From Marinobacterium nitratireducens (GTDB lineage: Bacteria; Pseudomonadota; Gammaproteobacteria; Pseudomonadales; Balneatricaceae), in NCBI RefSeq assembly GCF_014645375.1, contig NZ_BMLT01000003.1, positions 568,790 through 631,498 of the forward strand: a DNA stretch of 62,709 bases. Reading direction: 5' to 3'. The notes beneath the pieces were generated by a model that saw only the letters and a program-made list of their open reading frames with translations, made no database searches and had not been told where the DNA came from. The position numbers and the translations under genes were made by a program. Shown one piece after another: positions 60,201 to 62,709 of the stretch; position 1 is the stretch's first letter; each line of letters opens with the position of its first letter.

Positions 60201-62709
60201 CCGCCACACCGACGCCGATGCCATATACCTTGACGGAGCCATCCGACAAAGCGGTGAGCGACACGCCACCACTGGAAGTGACAGCGGAGGCGTCGATGGC
60301 CGCCCGGGTAAGGGTGCCAAAATAGACTTCTGCCGTGGACACCGCCACCGACAGGGTCACCGAAACGCCGCCGGCGCCGCCGGTCGCGATGGAGGCGGCG
60401 ACCAGGGTGGCTTCGATGGTCGCCCCGTCATGGGCCGACAGGAACACATCCCCCCCGGCATCGATATCGCTGCCGCCGGTGACGGAAGCCACGACGGTAT
60501 TGGTCGTGGTGATACTCGAGTCGACACCGGTCCCCGAGCCATTGACGGACACGCCCCCCGAGCCGCCGATGGTGACGGCTGCGGCCACGCCTGTCGCCGT
60601 GATGCTCATGCGGTCGGCCAGGCCCAGGTCGTAGGTGGAGGCGGATATGTTGAGATTCCCGGCAGTGTCGAGATCGGTATCGTCGATATTCGCCAGCAGC
60701 GTACTGCCAATACTGTTTTCGGCCAGGGTCAGTGCAAATGACAGATTGGAGGACAGTCCACCGGCACCGCCCACCGATATGCTTGCCGCCGTAAGTACCG
60801 AGACGATGTCGGAGAGGTCCCGGGCGCTGAGGGTGACCGCGCCGTTGGTCACATCGTTGGCATCGATGTCGCTGCCCCTGATGCTCGCTTCCACCGAATT
60901 GGTCGTGGTGTTGGCAGCGACAACGGCGGCAAAGGCAATGTTGAAGGACACGAATCCGGCACCGCCGAGCGATACGCCAACCGCCTGGCCATAGGACTCG
61001 AGCCTGTTGTCTGAGAAGGCGTCGACGGTAATCGCGCCACCGGTGCTGGCGACGGTCGCATCGTCGATGGTCGCCAACAGGCTGCCGCCGAGCGTGTTTT
61101 CCGCGGAGGTCGCGGAGACCGCGATATTGATGGACCCGCCACCTGCGCCCCCCGGCGACAGCGATGCGGCCAGCAGTTCCGCCAGGATGTGCGCCTGGTC
61201 CTCGACATGAACGTCGACATCGTCGGCCGCACTGACCGTACTGCCGATGATGCTGGCTTCGATGGCATTGTTGATCTGGTTGAAAGCGACCACGCCGGCG
61301 CCGGAAATATTGACAGAGACGGCCCCGGCGCCGCCGCCACCTATCCCCAGAGCGATACCATAAGCCTCAAGTGACATGGCATCGGCGCTGTCGGCATCGT
61401 AGGTGGATGCCGAGACGGTCACAGTGCCGCCGGTATCCACTTGCGAATTGGAAATGGTGGCCGTCTGGGTGTTGCCGATGGAGACATCGTCGAGCGGGTC
61501 GACTGTGGTCAGCAGGTCGAGGAAGCTGATGCCGCCGTCGCCATTGATGTCGAAGCTCGAACCGATCCGGCTCTTGAGCGCCGCTTTGTATGCTGCATCC
61601 GGCTGGCCGTCGGCGAAGACGTCCATGCCAGTGAGGGCATCGATGGCCTGGTCCGTGGTCAGGTCATCCATCACGTCGTCGCCGGTCCCGGGCTCTCCGT
61701 CGTTGCCCGGCTGGACGCCGAGGGCGCCATCCTCGCCAGCCTGCAGGTCCTGCAGTCTGTTGAGAATCACCAGCCCGGCATGGATGTCGTCGACGTCGAT
61801 GACGCCGTCGCCGTTCCAGTCGAAATCGGTGCTCACCGACATCGCGTTACTGGCATAGACGAAGGCGCCTGCCACGTTGAACGACGCGGCGCCTGCGCCG
61901 CCGGCGGAAATCGAGGCCGATGTCAGGGCTGCCGTAATACCCGATACATCCGTGGCGCTGACCGCGACGGCGCCATTGGTCGGATCGTTGGCGTCGACAT
62001 CGCTGCCTCCCTTGATGCTGGCTTCAATTGTATTACCGCTGATGTTGGTCGCCGCGACGACACTCAGTGCGACGTTGATAGAAACGCCGCCGGCACCGCC
62101 GGGCGATACGCCGACGGACTGGGCATAAGCCTCGACGCTGGCATTGGCGAAGGCATCGACCGTCACCTCGCCGCCGCTGCTGTTCACCGTAGACGCGTCG
62201 ATGGTCGCCAGCAGCCCGCCGCCCAGGATGTTTTCGGCGTAGGTGGCTGCGACGGAAACATTGATGGAACCGGCCCCCGCACCGCCGGCCGCCAGCGAGA
62301 CCGCACCGAGTTCGGCAAGGATTCCGGCCCGGTTCTCCGCCGTAACGCTGACATCGCCGCCCGACAGTACCGAAGCCCCCTCGATGCTGGCTTCGATGGC
62401 ATGGGTGATGGTGTTGAAGGCGACCACGCCTGCAATGGCGATATTCACCGACACGCCACCCGCGCCACCGCCGGAGACACCGATGGCCACACCAACCGAG
62501 GTGATGCTCATGCCGTCCGTCGCATCGTCATCGTAGTTGACGGCCGAAACGCTGACCGCGCCCGCGGTGTCGACACTGGAACCCTCGATGCTCGCCAGCA
62601 GCGATCCGCCGATGCTGTTGTTGGCGTAGACGCCGGCGCCCGTCAGGTTGAGCGAGAAGGCACCGGCGCCGCCGCCGGCGATCGACGCCGCCACCAGGAC
62701 CGCGAAGAT
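39259..62709 (-). CDS. Giant repeat protein (giant 2) with RTX repeats and C-terminal metalloprotease, 5' end off window
   Basis: At least 7,816 codons are in frame up to the right edge with no start visible, because the last residues are mid-repeat. Modules from the edge inward: Gly/Ala-rich beta-type repeats (VGGAGxxSxN, EASIxGS, TRAYVGEG) to about 53000; a core shared with giant 1 (about 52800-48550); Calx-beta-like domains (48430-46000); six WxxDGFxxGxxIxIxG modules (about 47100-44700); RTX-like repeats (44640-41450); WVGEFNSFIVPF (about 41400); two jelly-roll-like domains (41100-40040); a matrixin-like protease with HELGHLLGYDHD; and a tail ending EEAPWYFAMKGRDVA. Two EF-hand cassettes interrupt the arrays. 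No membrane anchor is seen. It is probably a secreted or surface giant adhesin or protease. A good terminator follows at 39143-39176. Confidence 0.93.
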   Translation of the reverse strand: MFAVLVAASIAGGGAGAFSLNLTGAGVYANNSIGGSLLASIEGSSVDTAGAVSVSAVNYDDDATDGMSITSVGVAIGVSGGGAGGVSVNIAIAGVVAFNTITHAIEASIEGASVLSGGDVSVTAENRAGILAELGAVSLAAGGAGAGSINVSVAATYAENILGGGLLATIDASTVNSSGGEVTVDAFANASVEAYAQSVGVSPGGAGGVSINVALSVVAATNISGNTIEASIKGGSDVDANDPTNGAVAVSATDVSGITAALTSASISAGGAGAASFNVAGAFVYASNAMSVSTDFDWNGDGVIDVDDIHAGLVILNRLQDLQAGEDGALGVQPGNDGEPGTGDDVMDDLTTDQAIDALTGMDVFADGQPDAAYKAALKSRIGSSFDINGDGGISFLDLLTTVDPLDDVSIGNTQTATISNSQVDTGGTVTVSASTYDADSADAMSLEAYGIALGIGGGGAGAVSVNISGAGVVAFNQINNAIEASIIGSTVSAADDVDVHVEDQAHILAELLAASLSPGGAGGGSINIAVSATSAENTLGGSLLATIDDATVASTGGAITVDAFSDNRLESYGQAVGVSLGGAGFVSFNIAFAAVVAANTTTNSVEASIRGSDIDANDVTNGAVTLSARDLSDIVSVLTAASISVGGAGGLSSNLSFALTLAENSIGSTLLANIDDTDLDTAGNLNISASTYDLGLADRMSITATGVAAAVTIGGSGGVSVNGSGTGVDSSITTTNTVVASVTGGSDIDAGGDVFLSAHDGATIEATLVAASIATGGAGGVSVTLSVAVSTAEVYFGTLTRAAIDASAVTSSGGVSLTALSDGSVKVYGIGVGVAAGGSGGGSVSGSVAGSVARSVSTNITEAVISGGADVDALGGAVSLSATDSTSLDLDVLGISVSASVSSVTVNVSVAFASAETQLSGTARTKVDNSDVNASGDVTLDAMADGVIEVTGKGIAVSVTAAANIGISGAGSGSDVTGFIGQTVESLIVDSDMADGQSVVAGGKVDVTAKDSLDVFLDALAAAVDFTVAPASFGITIAAALASTNLAGVTRAGVRNSLVDANGGNVKIEATSESLVQSTPDAIAVSVQAGFGLSGTGSGANATNRVTRAIEAFIVDNSDVTASASVIVAAHDNSDAIAKVDSVAVSAGFAGVAAGVGLASNFLTSTTAAHVSDSSVHAEGGFIRIDADATQDVNADASVVAVTATLAGAAAAGGHAQTHLDSTVEAFAHNASLTASGNLFIDADSDHKARAKTFGFGAAVGFAVSTMISEASVGGETRAYADGTTTINVNTRAEITADSIAEALPDADSVAVGLIGGAIAMIDADVDRVTEAYVGTPYWTTPTATTTLLLGTDDLLVRAKSTLTANASPLNIAFGLYGAAGVTYSTANISGATLAYVGENTTVLAGELDLVARSIEEASANNVTGSFGGVVDVTVSDARAVIESATEAFTGARAGAHYSSDDTVNELLTGERVLLASDIGGAKAGEVYEYIGPDRLDPFNALADYALGAENYGDAGQWQKVVPQAGSTVITLTDAGNGDGTLVIDADGSRAATASASGVSGSLGVNVDVYKPTAIAAGSVLAYVGEGSNVTADDLTVTADAIAGAPDPAMVGMTANATVFSIGLAGFLNLAYLESLASVEGEVEAFIGVQARQLATDAATPVLNISGTQASDGDIKVHADAEMAATADVKGGTGTLGISVDLTKPTAKVSGSTRAYVREGSDLTSDSLLVEAGNLSADPDSRVRYLATATSFTVGFSGLAGVSLIDASATVDGAVEAFVGTPIGQSVPAGLSGQVDVQDSVRILAASDMDAVARVDNGNVSLGITLSLVSTDADVAGDTRAYVGQGANILTHNNDLDLDGFSGLDIDADGDYDASAKALIVGASVAGGGADHDSYAVVSGSVDAHVGAAAETAASNNLGFVDVQGGSVAINAVADMLAKPELTGIGLAGGVYIGNYELLGEVTGNVLAYIGEGVDVDAGNVAILADATQMMADTQSVAVNIAGLVAASIVEATSTVSGKVDAFIGAYATRDAADATTDVDVNSGDIRVFADAYMYARAKTDGGGFSGLASISSFKPTALVSGSTSAYVRDGVNMDAGSLQVRAGNGAADRVTYKAEATSVTVNISFGGTVQDLAAFATVSGTVEAYLGAPDARTGGGQAGAKLDVSDLTTPVIVTAKSDIDAIAKTEGGGGGVGVSVALYKPTAVAGGTTRAFVGDGAELWVGGDGLTLLADGDAKSDATLLNIAIAGGASVGGLSPVAQTTNVVEAYVGRNVDAAQNSQITVLIKGAGGSGRGDIDIDAKGSSEALAVATSFNFAGGASVSLIRADSDLLGATRAYIGKRVDLTAGTVDILADEIKAVSTARMDGAAAALVVTVSDIKVEAAASRETEAFIGNYADIDLTGHSISLRANTNTGSDLANAEINSGSGAGLANISLMDASARVGLVDAEDASSQASATRAYVGNHVELDAVNLTLDADANTSADAEVDAPVTIGGIANVTLTNVIGTAAHDTEAYVGNDGDLNLTGWLKVTADAETTATPSANRAGGSFGVDFGDTDVTTLIDSDTSAWIGDGTDVNATWVKLWAKATHDAQANIESLGIAGILSIASLDAVAKDTGTVNVRIGSTGAGSSSDRTHITTTSSLGIDADAIMDSTVIAEPEANNFGLVGAGVVKATAYNAAQATGRIGGWVDLDVLAGDFDMLVEVIGLAKGAATATAGGFGAITSSTADVDFDARAKLTVGEDGNIDASSSTGDVRLTARVNHNGSNYLTSDKGAIGSANNIAVGLASVTTANVNVDANSSVEIEVGKDTRFNTGGGDVIIKGLHANTAVGALSSKGFGLVAVTTGNVRPVADGSTTVKFYGDVGNGSSTSVRDFTLKAEALVQATGKMTSVSGGAIQVSGGNANATAHSDLSVDIGASGSDVFVTRDILVRGYQNTDVVARGSGSGVGGITVNSLRANATATSIFVDADILGGSLRGRDVTLEGISDVDALANASHTSGGAITVGTTHANTYARHQVETHIHGGSITAQRDVEIFATGAIKANSVSATNGSFSGVSDADANAYVDVDYDVITRVNGSVSALRTILIEARSDVDADLDVRANATAIAGFADADGTINIGASNDRSVTQTVLEGGADLTGNTVVVSAQAGTQLKVDSSDGSVVTDNSGPVTQWNANAYALSDTKAFPVADSTADAYANGWDMVETILHDGSSIVSNEDITVQSKHRNTSVFAHAVSKYNDYDNALANAISAVLEVLNPIPVLVEPTASSTYNDLTRVSGRYGSFLKASDVFVLADSNASVTRDADRETNLPDLRICIGAGDAKVCFNFLNVNGSEKGSASKTVARQIFWESHVALLGEPNPELVVDENGVITTLTNIEFLGENAGKKVGNTLDDYNGDKQVILDDIIYDEAGKLTFYANDVSGSPQGVIWGNHGLVESQRSWDYVKIINYSEFDLVINHIDAIDSSSVVDIIVDDIKFNAASTNNVSLNPEVIGDTFEFDVNLRYPQSIVEIRNLIAGENDDSDIILLGGIENTIGTTIIENQRGNIRVDERDLVAEQDAMIPAIFDEGLIRTNVLDVDASGDIGNQSAQGGRSALMVELMRITHAVERGDTPTLSEVHLEADADGDTVLDITLHDRSVDPAEESLEVIIERITAGDDIDVVINDSRAGDVLSDIDGLTVRTLEPPLPGGVTLPLPLDISGLGITTNSPNRTGEYFDHFSPDVTGESLYNFIRRSLGTEYDEVDSTYFFLEARAGDDIDIGHVNGTDVYAGAENRTYATTSIGGAPYGASVVNDVPDTTVNFDINTDVAWDDGNPPDGTPQIFLTTNGSILAKEITGDMLVGHINSTGADVELRSGARILDADGTPSVDVSGVNILMSTGVNASTPDFTTPVSNSGIGTLGNWLEINVDRVADDGTGALYAFDTTFANRGIFIDELFGDLQVGTVFSRGHVALRTVDGSIFDHESSARLLANGVVDLTGDEAYETNFLSGILLQTADVMGKAIDLDANGTGSDIGQLLNDLEIDSRRGSTAAGLGAGGDDVALEATDDIYLAEVADELRLVLAHTYTGDIRLTVWEASGATDETSNLLLIDSGFANFAESKARQLHNDDPRTISQGTIFAELGSVTLWVGDDIATDENARIIAATTYANDGTPANDASISILGDANALDGLLSALDADPTFGTEIILRGALIAGAVLTTPGTKKGTVAANDDSDNPVGVAVPYIESPQFVTTIFGNDDADIFQFGDASGVGGGTNPDESGYIFIGAKTRVYGSQNATDSTGDDGEDRFIVYYLQDANAQTGPNMTTAAEHTLTLDGQADTDYYAVYTLGSNGPDQRNYVINILDTGEADDGVDEATIIGRDSSGSDGDDIFLLRTAAFLPNETSDRPGYVALLHGNLDEYQDVVQNNEDSNEVQRINYDTGLNGRLTVEGRAGNDAFFTDDTSVIVTLDGGAGDDQFQIGQIFGANRNETMGNLLPQDIFPDLVATTRGWLSPGISAPLVAQGGSGNDEFRVYSNQAELRLEGDDDNDLFIVRAFALAATTDFDWNGDGKINKADLDAGVAILQEAFENGDLSADTNGDGGINYLDLLLTPETTDDVIVLDDNGVATPQIGLGFSVAQAPDIRAGGGQDEVRYNINAPVSVEGGAGFDKLVILGTEFADDIVITKDGIFGAGLNVRYATIEVVEVDGLEGDDEFFVQSTAFGVAYRVIGGLGSDTINVTGDVTEDIITRELEGVSGAVDHLVTSDDVLYNGLVVDGFDYNVSTALEGLVVINEEATNNGSTIVREESEQLDQFADFYTLRLSQELELGDVVYVTVSAARSPQEERDDLLNNPAPLSDGAGDSIWLSTDPMSGFFTNTYAGLETTADDAFMHQVVIDGQTFWIPDRALVLKFTADGAGDSYKWDEKVPVYVFAPDDFRAEGDRVVVIQHSVISNVEEYDAADVRNVEVQVFDNDTPGVYVTEVDANGDNDGQTIVIEGDATTRLTDEIELQLAMAPSDNSTVVVDVVLNDAADKAIRLSSSDARLVVLATPEQIAGMDTPDDTSDDKFVVARATFTYVDGVSDPNWNDAISIQVEARDDYVREDLQIAVIDFQRGAGTTDADYIFPNLRSGLQLLDVEVYDNETAGAVVLESGGSTQLIYDNPLGSGRNDTYELRLTKAPEENVKVAVLTDGLADVVSIDGSAVTPEDYESVGGLIPTQVYNGKLVYGSGAGNLTLTRGTGSDLGDFTDDGIYAGQTIRIDGSGANDGDYEVLSISLDGKTLTLLATDAAPSQFSGESAAPVTLSNLASMFFFEGDVGFGEELGADAFPGQFLDRDLSGAAQGWLSEGFLEGMWVRIIDLSGDGNPAVEAKIQLIRGDNDSQDAKLQLINVQINDTLYDLKDTWLGDGVADSVRVVRIAPTAVFTAANYHQLQAIELKADENYIVPPTREGVKIFPVSTHLLSKLRGPLAVEGGPGGADRSLTAGVKLPGEKDAFLIAIGAQPPESQQIDVLNIFNDSSQADGTGSMTETTLRGFGMSDDLDFGPVSGPTFGEGDGGNIVVLGGISFGKINLGSSGYDTNGVESSIEVFNLMLGEGNDYLDVSGTLNPAPFVSAENAFETTSVPVLPSAAAGTVAITLEGYDWKAQGFLPGQTVYIEGKVGSWTVVSVEDRIYLDADGRTIYVDGNGDAVYYDDTLDAYVDKDGVVVDVSGLEPMRDPSDNSILVLSGPALSLDGLSDVLITAIDPLVIDEVGFSVAPTEGGVIVTRTDNGDDWETLGFLEGHLVSVGGYDDAVQYRVLEIDGNKMTLLGDTDLTAGTEMFWVQGPHGGLTTLHGGGNLFVQTLGDYDATTVDSDNLLTRMDGRNWRDDGYEVGQLIQVGGEGETREILAIVDANPALKPDGEFATWGKGSTLILGGAGFGGGLINDVDVHLSVPETTVTEVSLVTLVVDTLIRDDGGNWLTDGFEVGQIIYIDGIPGGFTIKEVNETELVLAGAALHDCIIETSTVTITRTDITKDAGAAIGGDHFVIVNNANGALVGGPLSPLVIYGDTSQDGAWYSGHSYDRLGQEFGEKPFDPFPWLSDAENEDNEWVFPLANPFRFAGNDIIDASGLFAGWTNEELEAQFITVGITAYGGAGNDLIIGSQAGDHLAGGSGDDVILGQRGVDHIYGDSGINVDILTRALHIATHNNSPAPTIDPSLGASDQTFAPVPVPYPVADNLTAGRDFLEGDGRVGGIDAGIADLQNIIFGDHGEVVQLVADPNLPPVLLQKIQTTSLDTVLEINSLEPQNGADDIIFGTAIADLLIGGGGNDMIDGREGDDLIFGDNVFLSRMGGDDGDLLDDIKNARFQALAGAVLYSRTDLTAEQMGLAAMDPLYAYAASGPGSLNEYNSGRLLTDGIARNYRDPNGPQWWAEYEIDYAVYHTFAINDGLAGVGSFGNDYLAGGAGNDTIFGQLGNDVIQGDGSIDSAVAGIAHVGAARKPVRVDPEDSGIDDPVGELFVVASFEAASDGEDYIEGGGGKDVIFGGLGQDDIVGGSSSFFSLDGYHAQLLNPDWTGADLRPDSSDWLFGGAGTQINRNNGFDPDAGEAPNVDQFGADIVVTVDTDYQDKHARDSDAIVGDNGDIIRIVGINGDDVNPHPETNPLAQNYVTFNYDDYGTEKIVVRGIRLLDYTPGGPDYDPDSFSLEEAEGMRPMFSLDCDPDQGIWTRYDIGGNDEVHGETGDDFIYLGGGFDIGFGDADDDDIIGGWGHDWISGGTGIDGILGDDGRIFTSRNTASPLLAESLYGIGALLATDPDTRTSQGNVLNELIRTPGNVQSELINVAGELKKSVDLTPYNLTPEELGAADPRLSNQMFADDVIFGGLGKDFIHGGSGDDAISGAEALEESYAPRFNSAGEFIGLIRTDFSRPYNPSDILHFGDDYDAWNSPKPVQSRLGEFFLYDEYEPRRVILFDTDAGSVWKGDLKADGSLPDLESDGLTGGEHLLQYFLNWNSDEGVSVLGYVAFKPDGRTPDPDVPEQYRQSDGDDVIFGDLGNDWIVGGTGRDHIYGGFGNDLMNADDVLGTVNPDYPPHNSPGQLPLGGTDETPDTHLVYEDRVFGGAGLDILIGNTKGDRLIDWVGEFNSFIVPFAPFGIATVSRQVPPHLFDFLFAQAFSDGVDVTRTADTGQRNHNDRYSNVAKLQGGINGEMGLVTQQDHGYWQDQTGGPTDPQAGNVPGGRRDVLRTSDFNNASMDLFVRDTGNFSVSGGRLQISAASGEQASAFYNLDDYLPIYYEVSALIQVDKPTGGAKANGYIIFDYKSDIDFKYAGINISTNKIEMGYRDASGWHEVVQSNKPVRIKPGEQYEVLIAVNGTNVTLIIEGVNWFSYTFEPLLDQYGNPIPLNKGYVGVGMDGGSGTVDNFKVQILPPEITLEVEDSFDSSDTVLESVSGDWAVDNGTYTGVADTTGYAVSLVDLGEPLRADAYLELEATVVSTGVGGIAFDYYAEDDFKFIAIDAANDSLLIGHVDPKRGLAIDMTLNIALADDVDHHLKLSFVGASVNITLNGSFVATYGFNAGVVDGRFGLMVSDSGAEFEDFRFATNDPRFEGLQMLAAQAASSVVTVPKLEEDDAGMLLDAAYQDWLDSGLVTEADLSALGDVEIHVVDLEGDALAEVDGNVILVDIDAAGWGWFIDSTPDDDSEFDTADGSASGMMDLLTVLRHELGHLLGYDHDGLAVMSDSLEAGTRLEIEGDREAVILEPSEPSTEQYSLFDDGDGAPSPGTAGGSEALTQPALGWNESDPATDSVVHEPGSSAKATVPEQPKRRSAQGTLVFDEETGMLVEVEEAPWYFAMKGRDVA
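39620..39960 (-). other. Matrixin-like zinc metalloprotease domain (in giant 2)
   Basis: The encoded domain contains LTVLRHELGHLLGYDHD, a full HExGHxxGxxHD zinc site, and a Met-turn-like AVMSDSL shortly after it. Upstream are LDAAYQDWLDSGLVTEADLS and VEIHVVDLEGDALAEVDGNV, which resemble the N-terminal strands of M10/matrixin catalytic domains. The site is intact, so activity is plausible. It is the last folded domain before a low-complexity tail. Confidence 0.85.
40040..41100 (-). other. Two jelly-roll (concanavalin/LamG-like) domains (in giant 2)
   Basis: Two consecutive segments of about 175 residues share a pattern: FSVSGGRLQISA ... YYEVSALIQVD ... YIIFDYKSDIDFKYAGINI ... VDNFKVQ, then WAVDNGTYTG ... 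YLELEATVVS ... IAFDYYAEDDFKFIAID ... FEDFRFA. This fits beta-jelly-roll carbohydrate- or ligand-binding folds by pattern; exact family and ligand are not determinable. They precede the protease domain. Confidence 0.65.
41450..44640 (-). repeat. RTX-like acidic Gly-Asp repeat block (in giant 2)
   Basis: This block encodes GGAGNDLIIGSQAGDHLAGG, GGSGDDVILGQRGVDHIYGD, GQLGNDVIQGDGS, GDLGNDWIVGGTGRDHIYGG and similar units with long spacers. It parallels the block of giant gene 1 unit by unit (IFGDHG, DHIYGDSG, GILGDDGRI). Confidence 0.85.
48920..49100 (-). other. EF-hand cassette 2 inserted in the shared core (in giant 2)
   Basis: The encoded cassette runs from TTDFDWNGDGKINKADLDAG to DTNGDGGINYLDLLLTPETT and carries two EF-hand or dockerin-like loops. 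In giant 1 the same place reads FALADGSQSTEGK, with no cassette. Flanks on both sides are conserved between the paralogues. Confidence 0.8.
61475..61840 (-). other. EF-hand cassette 1 inserted in a beta repeat (in giant 2)
   Basis: Between normal glycine-rich repeats the protein reads STDFDWNGDGVIDVDDIHAG, a longer acidic middle (QPGNDGEPGTGDDVMDD), then DINGDGGISFLDLLTTVDPL before the repeat resumes with ATISNSQVDTGG. The two EF-hand-like loops match those of cassette 2 in order and wording, with a longer linker. Confidence 0.8.

Noticed and set aside
274-62709. Giant frames as polyketide or non-ribosomal peptide synthases
   Set aside because: No adenylation, condensation, ketosynthase or carrier motifs are present; the sequence is glycine-rich repeats, RTX-like units and adhesin domains throughout.
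62694-62709. GTG at 62694 as the start of giant 2
   Set aside because: The codons before it stay open to the window edge and encode residues that fit the repeat pattern, so the true start lies outside the window.

Overview
The window looks like the chromosome of a G+C-rich gammaproteobacterium, most like a Pseudomonadales or Oceanospirillales member. I base this on gene content and on many copies of a Pseudomonas-type REP palindrome (core GTAGGAGC...GCGAA or its complement). The genes seen are glutaryl-CoA dehydrogenase with a family III CoA-transferase, a DesA-type desaturase, NnrU, a NemA-type reductase and SapC. I could not run a search, so the lineage is an inference.

About four fifths of the window is two enormous genes on the minus strand. 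Giant gene 1 (274-26631, 8,785 aa from its GTG start) is complete. Giant gene 2 (39259 to beyond the right edge, at least 7,816 aa) lacks its 5' end. They are paralogues with the same module order: glycine-rich beta-type repeats, a shared non-repetitive core, Calx-beta-like domains, RTX-like acidic Gly-Asp repeats, and a closing block with WVGEFNSFIVPF. Beyond that block their C-termini are unrelated. Giant 1 carries nine EF-hand-containing repeats and a TPGFWKNN domain. Giant 2 carries two jelly-roll-like domains and a matrixin-type zinc protease (HELGHLLGYDHD). Giant 1 begins with the LEPR-XLL motif typical of giant surface or secreted proteins. A sapC-family gene lies just upstream of giant 1, and a small membrane-protein gene lies upstream of that.

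The 12.6 kb between the giants holds ordinary metabolic genes. From left to right these are sapC (-), a three-helix membrane protein (-), a SulP anion transporter (+), a MITE-like element, and a FadR-type GntR regulator (-). The regulator is divergent from gcdH, a CoA-transferase and an SDR gene (+), which together look like a glutarate to crotonyl-CoA pathway. A tandem REP array follows, then nnrU (-), nemA (-) and a 59-codon gene (-) under a TetR-type double operator. A desA-type desaturase (+) completes the interval.

The most interesting content is the paralogous giant pair with swapped C-terminal modules, the EF-hand and non-repeat cassettes inserted into their repeat arrays, and the sapC linkage. 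Smaller items are a MITE abutting a stop codon, a 120-bp REP-doublet tandem array, the operator embedded in the small gene/nemA promoter, and a heptamer tandem repeat in front of nnrU. No rRNA, tRNA, CRISPR array, prophage or intact insertion sequence was seen.
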